DNA of 64,000 nt. Source: Piezodorus guildinii. Taxonomy: Eukaryota > Arthropoda > Insecta > Hemiptera > Pentatomidae. This document shows positions 49,637 through 59,219 of the stretch, in pieces. The position numbers and the translations under genes were made by a program. How positions within the stretch are numbered: the stretch's first letter is position 1; the number at the start of each line of letters is the position of its first letter. The stretch lies in contig CM041298.1 of the NCBI GenBank assembly GCA_023052935.1, positions 1,674,001 through 1,738,000 of the forward strand, written 5' to 3'. The notes under the pieces were generated by a model. That model ran no database searches. It saw only the letters and a list, made by a program, of their open reading frames with translations, and was not told the DNA's origin.

Positions 49637-49790
49637 ATGCTTTAAGGAAATAAAAAATATATTTAATTTATTTAATTTGAATAATATGATCTCAAAATTC
49701 AAATCTATTATGTCTGAGATAAAAAATAACGACGACAGTATGTCAAAATTTTTTATTACAGTAGAAGGCTTGATATCTTTATTCGATTAA
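49637..49790 (+). pseudogene. Gag-like ORF1 C-terminal fragment, right part
   Basis: After removing J1c and one TSD the frame is continuous: EPFIIECFKEIKNIFNLFNL, then MISKFKSIMSEIKNN, FFITVEGLISLFD and a TAA. Lacks zinc knuckles. J1d ORF1 ends with a comparable hydrophobic helix-rich tail (LTSLMTSFISEIKSLVMPL). Confidence 0.5.
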
Positions 49791-49921
49791 TGGTTCATCA
49801 GTAACTGACATTCAGTAAATTTGACACTATTTATTATATATTTGATGTATTAAACTATCTAATTTTATGTATTACTCCTATCTCAGTATTACACGGTTCA
49901 GTGGTATGGTATTACTAATTT
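49791..49921. other. Short unassigned stretch
   Basis: AT-rich, no recognised element. Confidence 0.3.
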
Positions 49922-50823
49922 AAAAAAAATCTGATGCGGGCAACACACGACTTTCACTTACCTCTATTTTTAAAATTAAATGAAAGAATTTTCAAATACA
50001 GTTAGAGATAAAAATACGTGAAACTATTAAACAATTAATTAAATTGAATTTGTATAGAAAATCTGTTTTATTAAAAAATCTATTATATTATTATCTAAAA
50101 TAATCAGTTAGTTTTATGTTCATTTCATCATTCTCTATTAACTTTAAAAAGCTTGAGTATAAGATAATATTTTTTCTAAAATCTTTAGCTTTCCAACGGT
50201 GTATAATACATGTATATCACTGTTCTTATGTTCAAAAAACCGAAAATTGCAAAAAAAAAATAAATATTTTTTCAGTTTTCTCCTTTAGTTGGGTATCGCA
50301 TTAACACAATTTGTATATTTAGCTGTTTTTCATCAGTTGTAACAAGATAATCTAGTTATTTTTATAGAATCTACAAAATTAAAGATACTTTAGGAGAAAG
50401 AAAATAAAAAATATCGGCATTTAAGCCCTGTCAGGCTATTTCAATCAGAATGAAACCTACATGATATTAATGCTCATTAAATTTTACATCTATATGGCGA
50501 GTTTAATCAAAATCGTCGGAACCGTTTTCAAGAAATCGAAAAAAGGTGCAAACTGCATAGTATATAGTGGCTCTTCTGGTAAGCTCATTTTGATGAAAAA
50601 GGTTTTGTGATGTCTCGGGCGTATATTTGTCTTAAATATGAAATTTCAGTTTCATAGGACTTATCGTTTCCGCCCGCGAGTTACCACACACACACAGACC
50701 TTTTTGCGGGACTTGGTTATTTGGAATCAAGAGATCCTAAAATGTGTAATTCCGTTGAAAACTGGAATTCGAAAATTTTCAAGATCGCAATACTTTCCCT
50801 TACTATATATAGTCAGTGAAAGT
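49922..50823 (-). mobile_element. HINE-A repeat, copy 21 (complete)
   Basis: AAAAATCTGATGCGGGCAAC to CTTACTATATATAGTCAGTG then AAAGT, about 0.9 kb, with a short CACACACACA in place of the long TG tract. Short ORFs over it are shadows. Confidence 0.9.
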
Positions 50824-51199
50824 ATTTATTATATCAGTTAATAAGAGTTGTAATTCTACGCATGGTTTTTTTATCAGTCTTGCCTTCGTTAAATCGATTA
50901 TGAACTTCAGTTACTTTTCAAATCATAATTTCATAATCTTATGTTATTCCCCTTCACTAAAGCGCTACACGCACAAAAGAACAAAGCATGTACTTTGAAA
51001 TTAATATTGCAATTTATATTGTGTAGGTTTTTTTTTTCTCATTATTTTTCCTACTGCCTTCAAGCAAAACATTGCTTTATTATCATCATGTAAATCGAAC
51101 GATGATTGAAACTAATTATCATGATAAAAGGATAACTAAAATCATGTAAGAAAACTTATTTGTAGCTATATGTACTTGTAAATTTGTATATATAAATAA
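50824..51199. other. Unassigned stretch
   Basis: AT-rich, no recognised repeat. Confidence 0.3.
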
Positions 51200-51704
51200 A
51201 TTATTATTATCTAAAACAATCATTTGTTTTCAGCTTTCAATCACTCTTTATTGAATTTAAAAGCTTGTGTATAAAATAATATTTTTTATATTATCTTTCC
51301 TAAAATCATTAGTTTTCCAACAAAATCTTTATATAACCAATATTATATATGTATATTACTGTTCTTATGTTCAAAAAAGAAAAATGGGTTAAAAAAAATA
51401 TGTTTGCATTTTTCTTCTTTAGTTGGATATGGAATTTGTTCAACTTATATTTACCTGTTTTCTTTTAATGATAACAAGATGATGATATGGTGATTTTTAT
51501 AAAATCTACAAAATTAAAGGTACTTTAAAGGAAGAAAATTTAAAATATCGTTATTTAAGCCTTGTCAGACCATTTTAATCAGAATGAAACCTACATGATA
51601 TTAAAGCCCATTAAATTTTACATCGATGTAGCTTGTTTAGTCAAAATCGTTAAAGCCATTTTTTAGAAAATCGTAAGAAGGGTTCAAAATGCATGGTATA
51701 CCTT
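51200..51704 (-). mobile_element. HINE-A repeat, copy 22 (partial)
   Basis: CTAAAACAATCATTTGTTTT to AAATGCATGGTATACC with a 35-bp insertion near 51310 (ACAAAATCTTTATATAACC). Last third missing. Confidence 0.75.
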
Positions 51705-51954
51705 TATAAAGCGGTGTAGCGGATGCTTCACACGCTCGCTCAAAGGCAGCGCTAGCGGCTGCTACTTGGGTCACCGGCCAAATATTAGAAGACGCTATGT
51801 TCAATAATATTGTATATGTTAACTTGGTAATACGATTGTAAATATCATTGTTCATCGAAATTTTTCAAGATAATAAATAAACCTTACGAGGTATCGTGAC
51901 CTAGGGCCGAGACACTAGACTGGTAGAGAACCTCTCGATATTGACAATATACAT
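51705..51954. other. Unassigned stretch
   Basis: 51710-51780 is less AT-rich (GCGGTGTAGCGGATGCTTC, GGCAGCGCTAGCGGCTGC). No recognised repeat. Confidence 0.35.
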
Positions 51955-52915
51955 AATAATAATAATATTAATAAAAAAAACTTTATTCTGGTACTATGTC
52001 CCTTAAGAATAACAGAAATAAACAGTATATATTCATATATATGTCAGGTCAAGAAAATAATAAAATTAATTTTTATTTACAAATGTGCAAAAACCACATG
52101 TGCAAAAACACTACCTAGACTTATATACATTCATGTAAAAAAAGTATGGATAATAAACTCACAAGAAAGAAAAAAAAGGAAAGAAAGAAGAGAAATCTCC
52201 TAAAGGCTACTGATAGGGTTGAGGGAATTATAAAAAAACAAAACAACGAATTATTCCACCCTGCTAGGGTTAGTGTAAAATAGATAATTATAACTTATAT
52301 TGAAATTAAGATAAGTCAGTTGCAGATTTACATTTGTAGTGCATCTATTTGGGATACCAAAAGATGTTGGAAAAGATGAGATTTGAATGAGGGAAAGGAA
52401 GGAGCATGGCGAATATGAGTAGGTAGGGAATTCCAGAGGATTGCAGAACGGATATTAAAGGAGTGATCAAAAGATTTTGTTCTATGGGTGGGAATGTAAA
52501 GGTCGGAATGGCGGGATCTAGTTTCGAGAGAGTGGACTGAGGATTTAAATTTAAGGATGCTGTGTATGTATGGAGGATGTTGGGAGTTTATGATTTGGTA
52601 AAGGCATTATCCGAGAAAATATTTCCTCCGTATAGAAGGTAGGAGCCACTTCAAGTTGCTGTATAAGTGGGTCACTGGAGACCTCTTCGAGGTGCTGAAG
52701 ATAAATCTTATGAACATGTTCATGATACGCTTGGATCTGTCTTCGAGCACCTTTGGGAGGCCACCATATACCACACAGCAATAGTCGGAGTGGGGGAATA
52801 TTAATGAGGAGACGAGAAGCATACAGGTGGGAAGAGGGAGAAGATGCCGGGAGCGATGAAAAAACTTAACAGTGCTTATCGTTCGTCGGGAAATACATAA
52901 CGACATTAGTACATC
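51955..52915 (-). pseudogene. CR1/L2-like retrotransposon, C-terminal RT half and 3' end
   Basis: Minus strand, two overlapping frames: FPHSDYCCVVYGGLPKVLED, RSKRIMNMFIRFIF, LKWLLPSIRRKYFLG, then INSQHPPYIHSILKFKSS, SRHSDLYIPTHRTKSFDHSF and SAILWNSLPTHIRHAPSFPH. A 3'UTR follows, then the stem-loop region GTTATTCTTAAGGGACATAG, TACCAGAATAAAG and an ATT tail at 51955. The polymerase palm is missing. Clade placement within the CR1/L2 group is tentative. Confidence 0.75.
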
Positions 52916-53283
52916 AAGTCGATCACCAACCTGCTTCTACCAGGTGGTATCTCATTAGGTCATGGTATCTCTGCCTTTGTAACATAGCGAGGTCTGTCTT
53001 TATTTCACACTCTTCCTATCCCTCCTCTCCCATTGGATGGGGTGCATGGCTGCTACCAATGTGCACCTCTGAGGATTCTTATTCGCTGCTATCGAGCTTC
53101 TACCTTCCTAACTAGTCCCCTCTGCTAATTGGTAGGTGCGAGTTTGCCCCTACCTAGCAGAGTAACCTCTGCTGCGTTACGTGCTTCTAGGGCACCACCT
53201 CCTATCTTACGATCTTCCTTCTCCATTATAATAAACATACCTCGACAGCGGGTCTTCTGGTTAGCTGACTTTAATAAAAAATA
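52916..53283. other. Unassigned stretch, less AT-rich
   Basis: GGTGCATGGCTGCTACCAAT, GTCCCCTCTGCTAATTGGTA and TTACGTGCTTCTAGGGCACC. No repeat match within the window; a 60-codon minus-strand frame has no recognised domain. Confidence 0.35.
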
Positions 53284-53362
53284 GTTGCCTGTGGGCTTGC
53301 CGCACACACAGACCTTCTTGCGACTTGGTCATTTGTACTCAGGAGACCCTAAAATTGTATTA
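53284..53362 (-). mobile_element. HINE-A fragment (copy 23)
   Basis: CACACACAGACCTTCTTGCG, ACTTGGTCATTTGTACTCAG, GAGACCCTAAAATTG. Confidence 0.6.
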
Positions 53363-53369
53363 CCTCAAT

Positions 53370-53450
53370 CAGATTTTTCTAGTTATTATAGAAGCTAGAT
53401 ACTTTTTCTCTACGTGTTCAAACTCATGCCCTGATATATCAATACTAAGC
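53370..53450 (-). mobile_element. RTE-b fragment
   Basis: CTCTACGTGTTCAAACTCAT and GCCCTGATATATCAAT on the plus strand are the complement of DISGHEFEHVEK. Confidence 0.65.
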
Positions 53451-53622
53451 TCGCGGAAAGCAGAACTAATACGAAGAAGCAAAGCGACACAATATATTGG
53501 CAAGATCGTGCCCAATCTACAAATCCCAGTGTAAACAGCGTCATTACATTCGCCTCATTTCACCGACAGGTCGTTATGCCTAACTTCTTGTATTCTTCGC
53601 AATATGCTATACATATATAATA
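53451..53622. other. Short unassigned stretch
   Basis: CGAAGAAGCAAAGCGACAC; no recognised element. TA at 53621-53622 is the mariner target. Confidence 0.35.
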
Positions 53623-53700
53623 TTGGGTTGTGTCACATGAAATGTCCGTTTTCAAGGTAAAGGATTTTTATTAAAAATACGATATGAAAACAAGATAATT

Positions 53701-54300
53701 TTATTCCAAGTATTTACCTTCTTTTCTTACACACTTTTCCCAACGTGACACCAACTTTTTTATCCCAGAACTGAAAAACTCGGAGCTTTGAAGTGAAACA
53801 AAATCTGAAAACACAGTTTTCACTTGATCATCATTTTCAAAAAGTTTTCCTTTGACAAAGTTGTCTAAATTCCTGAACAGGTGGTAATCTGTTGGAGACA
53901 AGTCGGGAGAATATGGTGGGTGCGGAAGAACTTCGTAGCCCAGTTTTTTCGATTTTTGCTCGGTATGTTTTGAAAACATGCCGCTCACTGAGATCAAGAG
54001 GTACCCATGTATCGAGCTTTTTTACTTTCCCAATACACTTTAAACGTCTGGAAACGGTATATGCACTTACATTTAGGGTTTCTGAGAGTCCTTTAACTGT
54101 TTGGTAGGGGTTTCCTTCTACTGTATGTTTCAGGACATCGTCTATTACGGACGGAGGTCTTCCTCGGGACAAGTTTTCCAAGTCGGTATCCCCAGCTGAA
54201 AACTCAGCAAACCAACGGCGAATGGTCCGTTAATTAACACCTCCTTCCCCAAACGCCTTGCAAATATGTCTAGCGGCCTCAGCTGTATAATGGCCGAGTT
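53701..54300 (-). pseudogene. MAR1f transposase remnant
   Basis: Minus strand: ENLSRGRPPSVIDDVLKHTV, GLSETLNVSAYTVSRRLKCI, GKVKKLDTWVPLDLSERH, then the family deletion (extended a little further here), LGYEVLPHPPYSPDLSPTDY, HLFRNLDNFVKGKLFENDDQ and KKLVSRWEKCVRKEGKYLE. Two frames. First two catalytic aspartates missing; the third (SPTDYH) retained. Confidence 0.85.
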
Positions 54301-54404
54301 TAAACTCGTACAAATATATTACTCGAAAATCGCGTGTTTCCATGTTCATATTTGGAGGTATACTTAAAAGTGGGTAATTGATTGGGAAGCTAATGTTTAT
54401 AATA

Positions 54405-54724
54405 GATCAGCTGATGCGCTCGATGATAACAGTCATACGTTACATCGTCTCTCAGATTTTTGCTTTTTTCAGTAGGAATTCGCTAGAATTCAGTCTGGAG
54501 AACATCACTAGACCTAAGGAATATTACGGCAGTGAATATTGGAGAAGTTTCGGTAAGCAAAGTTATAATTTACTTTGTACAATCACGAAAAAGTGAAAGA
54601 AGGGTCACTGATCAGCTGATTGCCGCTAGCTCGGCAAGCTCGGGTTTGCTTTTCTTTTAATTATCTTTCTTTTATCTTTAATTCTTATCTCATTATTTAT
54701 TTATTATTATTATTTTCTTAATCA
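54405..54724 (+). promoter_or_regulatory. J1d 5' untranslated region and presumed internal promoter
   Basis: Begins exactly at the TSD. GATAACAGTCATACGTTACA near +20 to +40 offers initiator-like TCA-type sites; no TATA box directly upstream within the element. A CT/T-rich stretch (CTTTTCTTTTAATTATC) precedes ORF1. Promoter position is inferred from Jockey biology. Confidence 0.5.
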
Positions 54725-56041
54725 ATGAGATATTTTCATCAAGTCATGTCCTCAAAGTCTGCAAGTAAAAGATCTAGATCTGCAGGTTCTAACTCGTCTC
54801 CCACAAAACAGAGACCCCGCCGTGAACAAAATAAAAAAATGATTCCACCAGCGACCGCGTCAGCTACCTCATTAGGTTCTGAACCACAGCCCAGCACATC
54901 ATCACAAGGAATAACTGATGAATCTCCGTTTTTTACACCGAATCCATTTCAGATCCTCCAAAATGAAAAAGAAACCATGGAATCTTCTCCTATACCCAGA
55001 GAACCACTACCTCCACCAATATTTGTTAAAAATATTAAAAATTTTAAACTGATGTGTGCGCATTTAAACAAAGTAACAGATCCTAATAGTTATTATTGTA
55101 TAAGTAGAACCAATGATACTAAAATATCTCCGACTACTGCTGAAACCTACAGAAAGATTGTAAAATATCTGACTGAGACCAAAGCTGACTTTCATACTTA
55201 TCAGCTGCGCCAAGAGAGAGCATTAAGGGTCGTAATCAGAAACCTACATTCCTCAACACCCGTTGAAGCAATCAAAGAAGAACTGACAGAATTAGGATTC
55301 CAAGTGAGGCAAGTCACCAACGTTCTAAAAGATAAAAGTCCACTGCCTCTATTCTTCGTGGACTTGGAACCATCAGCAGGAGTCGAAAAAATCTATGACC
55401 TCAGCAGACTGTACTATACCCGTGTAAAAGTTGAAAAACCTTACACAAAGAAAGAAATAGTCCAGTGCCATAACTGTCAGGCATATGGTCATACCAAAAG
55501 TTATTGCCATCACATACCACGCTGTGTGAAATGCGGTGAACAGCATAAAACAGAACAATGTACAAGATCAAGGTCAGCACCCGCTGTATGTGCTCTGTGC
55601 CTCAAGGACCACCCGGCTAACTACAAGGGATGTGAAATCTACAAGAAACTCAGAACCAGATACCAAAAACCTCAGGATCCGAATGAAACAGCTGTACCAA
55701 CCAGAAGCAGAAGAGAACCATCAAAACTTGTAAATTCTAACGTGTCATTTGCCCACTTGCTTGGAGGTGGTAACCAGAATCATGAAGTCGAGGCACTGCC
55801 GGAACAACATTTTCCTCAACATTCTCAATCTATTGTACAAGAATCTATCCCTCAAAGTTTACCTAATTTTCAAAAAACTCCTCAACATCAAATTTCTCAT
55901 ATCCCTCCACCATCAAACGTCACAGATCTTACCAGTCTAATGACATCGTTCATCTCCGAAATCAAATCTCTTGTTATGCCGCTTATATCACTCCTTACAA
56001 ATCTAGTATCGAATCTAATCCCTGCCTTGAAAAATCCTTAA
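54725..56041 (+). CDS. J1d ORF1: Gag-like nucleic-acid-binding protein
   Basis: 438 residues. The second in-frame ATG (54746, residue 8, MSSKSASKRSRS) is a plausible alternative start, since it opens a typical Ser/Lys/Arg-rich N-terminus. Residues about 1-100 are low-complexity and basic or proline-rich. About 164-245 fits the PRE_C2HC-type domain of insect Gag proteins (LRVVIRNLHSSTPVEAIKEE, GFQVRQVTNVL). Three zinc knuckles: C248-C261 (CX2CX4HX4C), C267-C279, C289-C303. The C-terminal tail is a predicted helix (LMTSFISEIKSLVMPLISLL). The protein should coat the element RNA and carry it to target DNA. Ends TAA directly before ORF2. Confidence 0.9.
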   Translation: MRYFHQVMSSKSASKRSRSAGSNSSPTKQRPRREQNKKMIPPATASATSLGSEPQPSTSSQGITDESPFFTPNPFQILQNEKETMESSPIPREPLPPPIFVKNIKNFKLMCAHLNKVTDPNSYYCISRTNDTKISPTTAETYRKIVKYLTETKADFHTYQLRQERALRVVIRNLHSSTPVEAIKEELTELGFQVRQVTNVLKDKSPLPLFFVDLEPSAGVEKIYDLSRLYYTRVKVEKPYTKKEIVQCHNCQAYGHTKSYCHHIPRCVKCGEQHKTEQCTRSRSAPAVCALCLKDHPANYKGCEIYKKLRTRYQKPQDPNETAVPTRSRREPSKLVNSNVSFAHLLGGGNQNHEVEALPEQHFPQHSQSIVQESIPQSLPNFQKTPQHQISHIPPPSNVTDLTSLMTSFISEIKSLVMPLISLLTNLVSNLIPALKNP

Positions 56042-58726
56042 ATGACTTCACCTAACTCCTTATCCATTCTCCTTTGGAATGCGAATGGTGTTAGAAATCA
56101 TACTGACGAACTGACAGCGTTGTTGCAAGACAAAACAATCGATGTTGCACTTATAACTGAAACAAGACTAACGACTAAACAGTACTTCAAAATACCGCAA
56201 TACATGACATACCGTACTGACCACCCAGACGGTAAAGCCCATGCCGGTTCTGCTATCATTGTCCACCAATCCCTCTCTCATCATTTACTCCCACTTCCCA
56301 CCTATGATTTCCTACAAGCCACATCCATAGTAATCAAGACTTTTTCCTTTCCGGTAACCCTCACATCTGCATATTGCCCTCCTAATCATTCCATTTCCAA
56401 TTCTGAATTTGTATCCTTCCTGGATTCCTTAGGAAATCGTTTCATTCTGGGTGCAGACTTAAACGCCAAGCATCAGCAGTGGGGTTCCAGAACCACGAAT
56501 TCTCGGGGACGAAATTTGCTGTCTGCACTCAACTACCGAAATTTTAATATCCTGCCTCCTGACTCCCCTACCTACTGGCCAACCGATCCTAACCGCAATC
56601 CTGACATCCTCGACTTCTTTATCCACAGCGGATTAGGCTCTCTCAACTTGTCTTTAACTCGCCTTGATGAACTATCCTCAGACCATAGTCCACTGATCCT
56701 AAAAGTATCTCTCACTCCAATTCCAAAACCCATTCCACCATCATTCATCCGAGGCCATGTCAACTGGAACCTTTTCCGCCAAATCCTGACCGATAATATT
56801 GACCTCAGAGTAACCCTCAAAACCCAAGATGACCTAGATAATTCCGTCTATTCCTTTACCACCGCCATCCAACAAGCTGTCTGGACTGCTTCCTCTCCTA
56901 AACACTCCAATATAAATCCAGACCAAAATCATTTTCCACAACCTATTATAGACCTTATCCACACCAAACGCCGAGCAAGATCATTATGGCAGCGCACCCG
57001 ACACCCAACAGATCGCCGCTCCTATAACTTCTATTGTAGACAATTGAAGAGGGAGTTGGCGAACTTCCGTTCCCAGTCCTTTAATTCCTACCTCTCCTCT
57101 CTATCAGCTCGTGATAATTCCCTGTGGAATGTCACGAAAAAGATCCTAAAATACCATCATGTTTCCCATCCTCTCCGACGTGGTGATGACTCCTGGGCTG
57201 CGTCTGATGAAGATAAAGCCGAGGAATTCGCCACACACCTCTCCAAAGTATTCACTCCTCATCCGGAATCCCACATCAATCACACCGCAAAAGTGCAAGA
57301 CTTTCTTATGTCACCGATTCCACTTTCCCTACCTCCTAAAGCTATTAATCCCTCTGAGGTCAAATATCTTCTCCAAAAACTGACTCTCCGTAAATCTCCT
57401 GGACACGATCTCCTTACTCCCCAGATCCTCCGACAAGTTCCGCAGAAAGCTATTATATTCCTTACTTATATTTATAACTGCATCCTCCGCACCACCTATT
57501 TTCCTCTGTTATGGAAACATTCCACCATCATCCTTTTTTTAAAACCGGGTAAACCTTCCAACAACACTTCATCCTACAGGCCTATTAGTCTACTCCCCAT
57601 CCTCTCAAAAATCTTCGAAAGGCTTCTTCTTAAACGTATCCTACCCATATTAGAATCTCAAAATCTTCCTTCCCATCAGTTTGGATTCCGTCCTCAGCAT
57701 TCCACAGTTCAACAGGGGCTCCGAGTTGTAGACCATATTTCCTCAGCTCTTGAATGCAAAGAGTATTGTTCTGGTGCGTTTCTGGACATTGCGCAAGCTT
57801 TTGACCGGGTATGGCACACTGGATTACTCTTCAAGCTGAAAACCCATTTACCCCAGTCCCTATACCTCATTCTCCGATCCTATCTCTCGAACCGTTCCTT
57901 CCGAGTTCGCTGTGGTGAAGAATTTTCTAACCTTTATCCCGTTGAGGCCGTTGTTCCTCAAGGCAGCGTCTTGGGACCCATCCTCTACATCCTTTACACT
58001 GCTGATATTCCTACACATCCTGATACCTTTCTGGCAACTTTTGCAGACGACACCGCCATCCTATCATCCAGTTCCAATCCTGAAACAGCATCCTTAAACC
58101 TTCAGAGACACCTTTTCCTTATCGAACACTGGTGTAATAACTGGCGTGTAAAGGCGAACGAAGCCAAATGTAAACACATAACCTTTACTCTTAGACGAAA
58201 ATCCTGTCCGCCAGTTTATTTCAACTCATTACCGATTCCTCTCTCAGATACAGTCCGGTATCTTGGCTTACTGTTAGACAAAAGATTGACTTGGAACCCA
58301 CATACAAGACTTAAAAGACAAGAACTCAACCGACGATTCGGACAGTTATACCGACTACTCAACAGAAAATCTGAACTTACAGTTGAAAACAAATTATTAA
58401 TCTACAAGACAATACTGAAGCCCATCTGGACCTACGGACTTGAACTGTGGGGGACAGCTAAACGTTCTAACATCAAACGCATTCAATCCTTTCAATCCAA
58501 AGTCCTCCGTACAATAGTAAATGCTCCTTATTATGTCTCCAATTATACCTTGCACCACGACCTTAATGTTCCATTTATTTCAGACCTAATTCCATCCAAA
58601 TTTTCCAAATTCCACCAGAACCTCATTCATCATCCTAATCCTTTAGCTCAATCCCTATCCAGCTCCACTCATCCATACAACCCACCTAGAAGGTTGAAAC
58701 GGCAGTGGCCCCGCGACCTTTTGTAA
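56042..58726 (+). CDS. J1d ORF2: endonuclease and reverse transcriptase
   Basis: 894 residues, no RNase H. Residues 1-222 form an AP-type endonuclease: WNANG at 12-16, E40 (ITET), GADLNAKHQQW with D139 and N141, PDILDFF with D188 and D191, and SSDHSP with S213-D214-H215. RT spans about 470-760: LKPGKPSNNTSSYRPISL, FGFRPQHST, AFDRVWH, PQGSVLGP, catalytic FADD at 667-670, then VRYLGLLLDKRLTW and thumb. C-terminus RRLKRQWPRDLL. The enzyme nicks target DNA and primes reverse transcription there. Start follows the ORF1 stop with no gap (TAA ATG), so reinitiation after termination is the likely mode of translation. Confidence 0.95.
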   Translation: MTSPNSLSILLWNANGVRNHTDELTALLQDKTIDVALITETRLTTKQYFKIPQYMTYRTDHPDGKAHAGSAIIVHQSLSHHLLPLPTYDFLQATSIVIKTFSFPVTLTSAYCPPNHSISNSEFVSFLDSLGNRFILGADLNAKHQQWGSRTTNSRGRNLLSALNYRNFNILPPDSPTYWPTDPNRNPDILDFFIHSGLGSLNLSLTRLDELSSDHSPLILKVSLTPIPKPIPPSFIRGHVNWNLFRQILTDNIDLRVTLKTQDDLDNSVYSFTTAIQQAVWTASSPKHSNINPDQNHFPQPIIDLIHTKRRARSLWQRTRHPTDRRSYNFYCRQLKRELANFRSQSFNSYLSSLSARDNSLWNVTKKILKYHHVSHPLRRGDDSWAASDEDKAEEFATHLSKVFTPHPESHINHTAKVQDFLMSPIPLSLPPKAINPSEVKYLLQKLTLRKSPGHDLLTPQILRQVPQKAIIFLTYIYNCILRTTYFPLLWKHSTIILFLKPGKPSNNTSSYRPISLLPILSKIFERLLLKRILPILESQNLPSHQFGFRPQHSTVQQGLRVVDHISSALECKEYCSGAFLDIAQAFDRVWHTGLLFKLKTHLPQSLYLILRSYLSNRSFRVRCGEEFSNLYPVEAVVPQGSVLGPILYILYTADIPTHPDTFLATFADDTAILSSSSNPETASLNLQRHLFLIEHWCNNWRVKANEAKCKHITFTLRRKSCPPVYFNSLPIPLSDTVRYLGLLLDKRLTWNPHTRLKRQELNRRFGQLYRLLNRKSELTVENKLLIYKTILKPIWTYGLELWGTAKRSNIKRIQSFQSKVLRTIVNAPYYVSNYTLHHDLNVPFISDLIPSKFSKFHQNLIHHPNPLAQSLSSSTHPYNPPRRLKRQWPRDLL

Positions 58727-59118
58727 ATATATTGGAGTTCTAGCACTGGCTAGATTCTCCACTCAATGTGATGTATGTATGAGTGTGTGTATGTGTATAT
58801 AGGTATAATTGAATTATTGACTTTTGTATTGATTCATTATTGTGTATATATTTTATTGTAATTTTATGTTGTGTAAATATTGTATGAATGTAGTATGTTT
58901 GATATCATTCAGCAATACTATTAATGTCCAAATTGGGACAGATTGTAAAATTTTCTCAATAAAAATTGTTATTATTAAAAAAAAAAAAAATGTTTATAAT
59001 ACAAAGGTAGAGGATTAGTAACTGTTTACTTTAAATATGTAAACATTCGGAAGAAAACAACAGATTAACATGTATTTCAGAAACTATAAAAACGGACATT
59101 TCATGTAAAACAGCCCAA

Positions 59119-59137
59119 TACATCTATATTACTGTTC

Positions 59138-59219
<82 letters not shown>

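Larger units (their letters stand above)
54405..58990 (+). mobile_element. J1d: complete Jockey-type non-LTR retrotransposon
   Basis: About 4.6 kb: 5'UTR 54405-54724, ORF1, ORF2, a short 3'UTR with AATAAAAATTG and a poly(A) ending at 58990. Target duplication AATGTTTATAATA (54392-54404; 58989-59001, where the first two As may belong to the tail). Both ORFs intact, so it may be autonomous. The 5' end (GATCAGCTGATGCGCTCGAT) should carry the internal promoter, as known for Jockey elements. Truncated relatives: J1a, b, c, e, f. Confidence 0.93.
53623..59118 (-). mobile_element. MAR1f: mariner split by a complete J1 element
   Basis: Left end TTGGGTTGTGTCACATGAAA at 53623 after TA; right end GACATTTCATGTAAAACAGC then CCAA at 59118 before TA. 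Mariner sequence occupies 53623-54404 and 58991-59118; J1d lies between. Copies d and e keep the uninterrupted target (TATTATAAACATTAGCTTCC in copy d on the other strand). Without J1d the element would be about 0.9 kb. Confidence 0.9.

Noticed and set aside
52916..53283. Host exon in the GC-richer stretch
   Set aside because: Frames are short, show no domain, and no convincing splice sites frame them.
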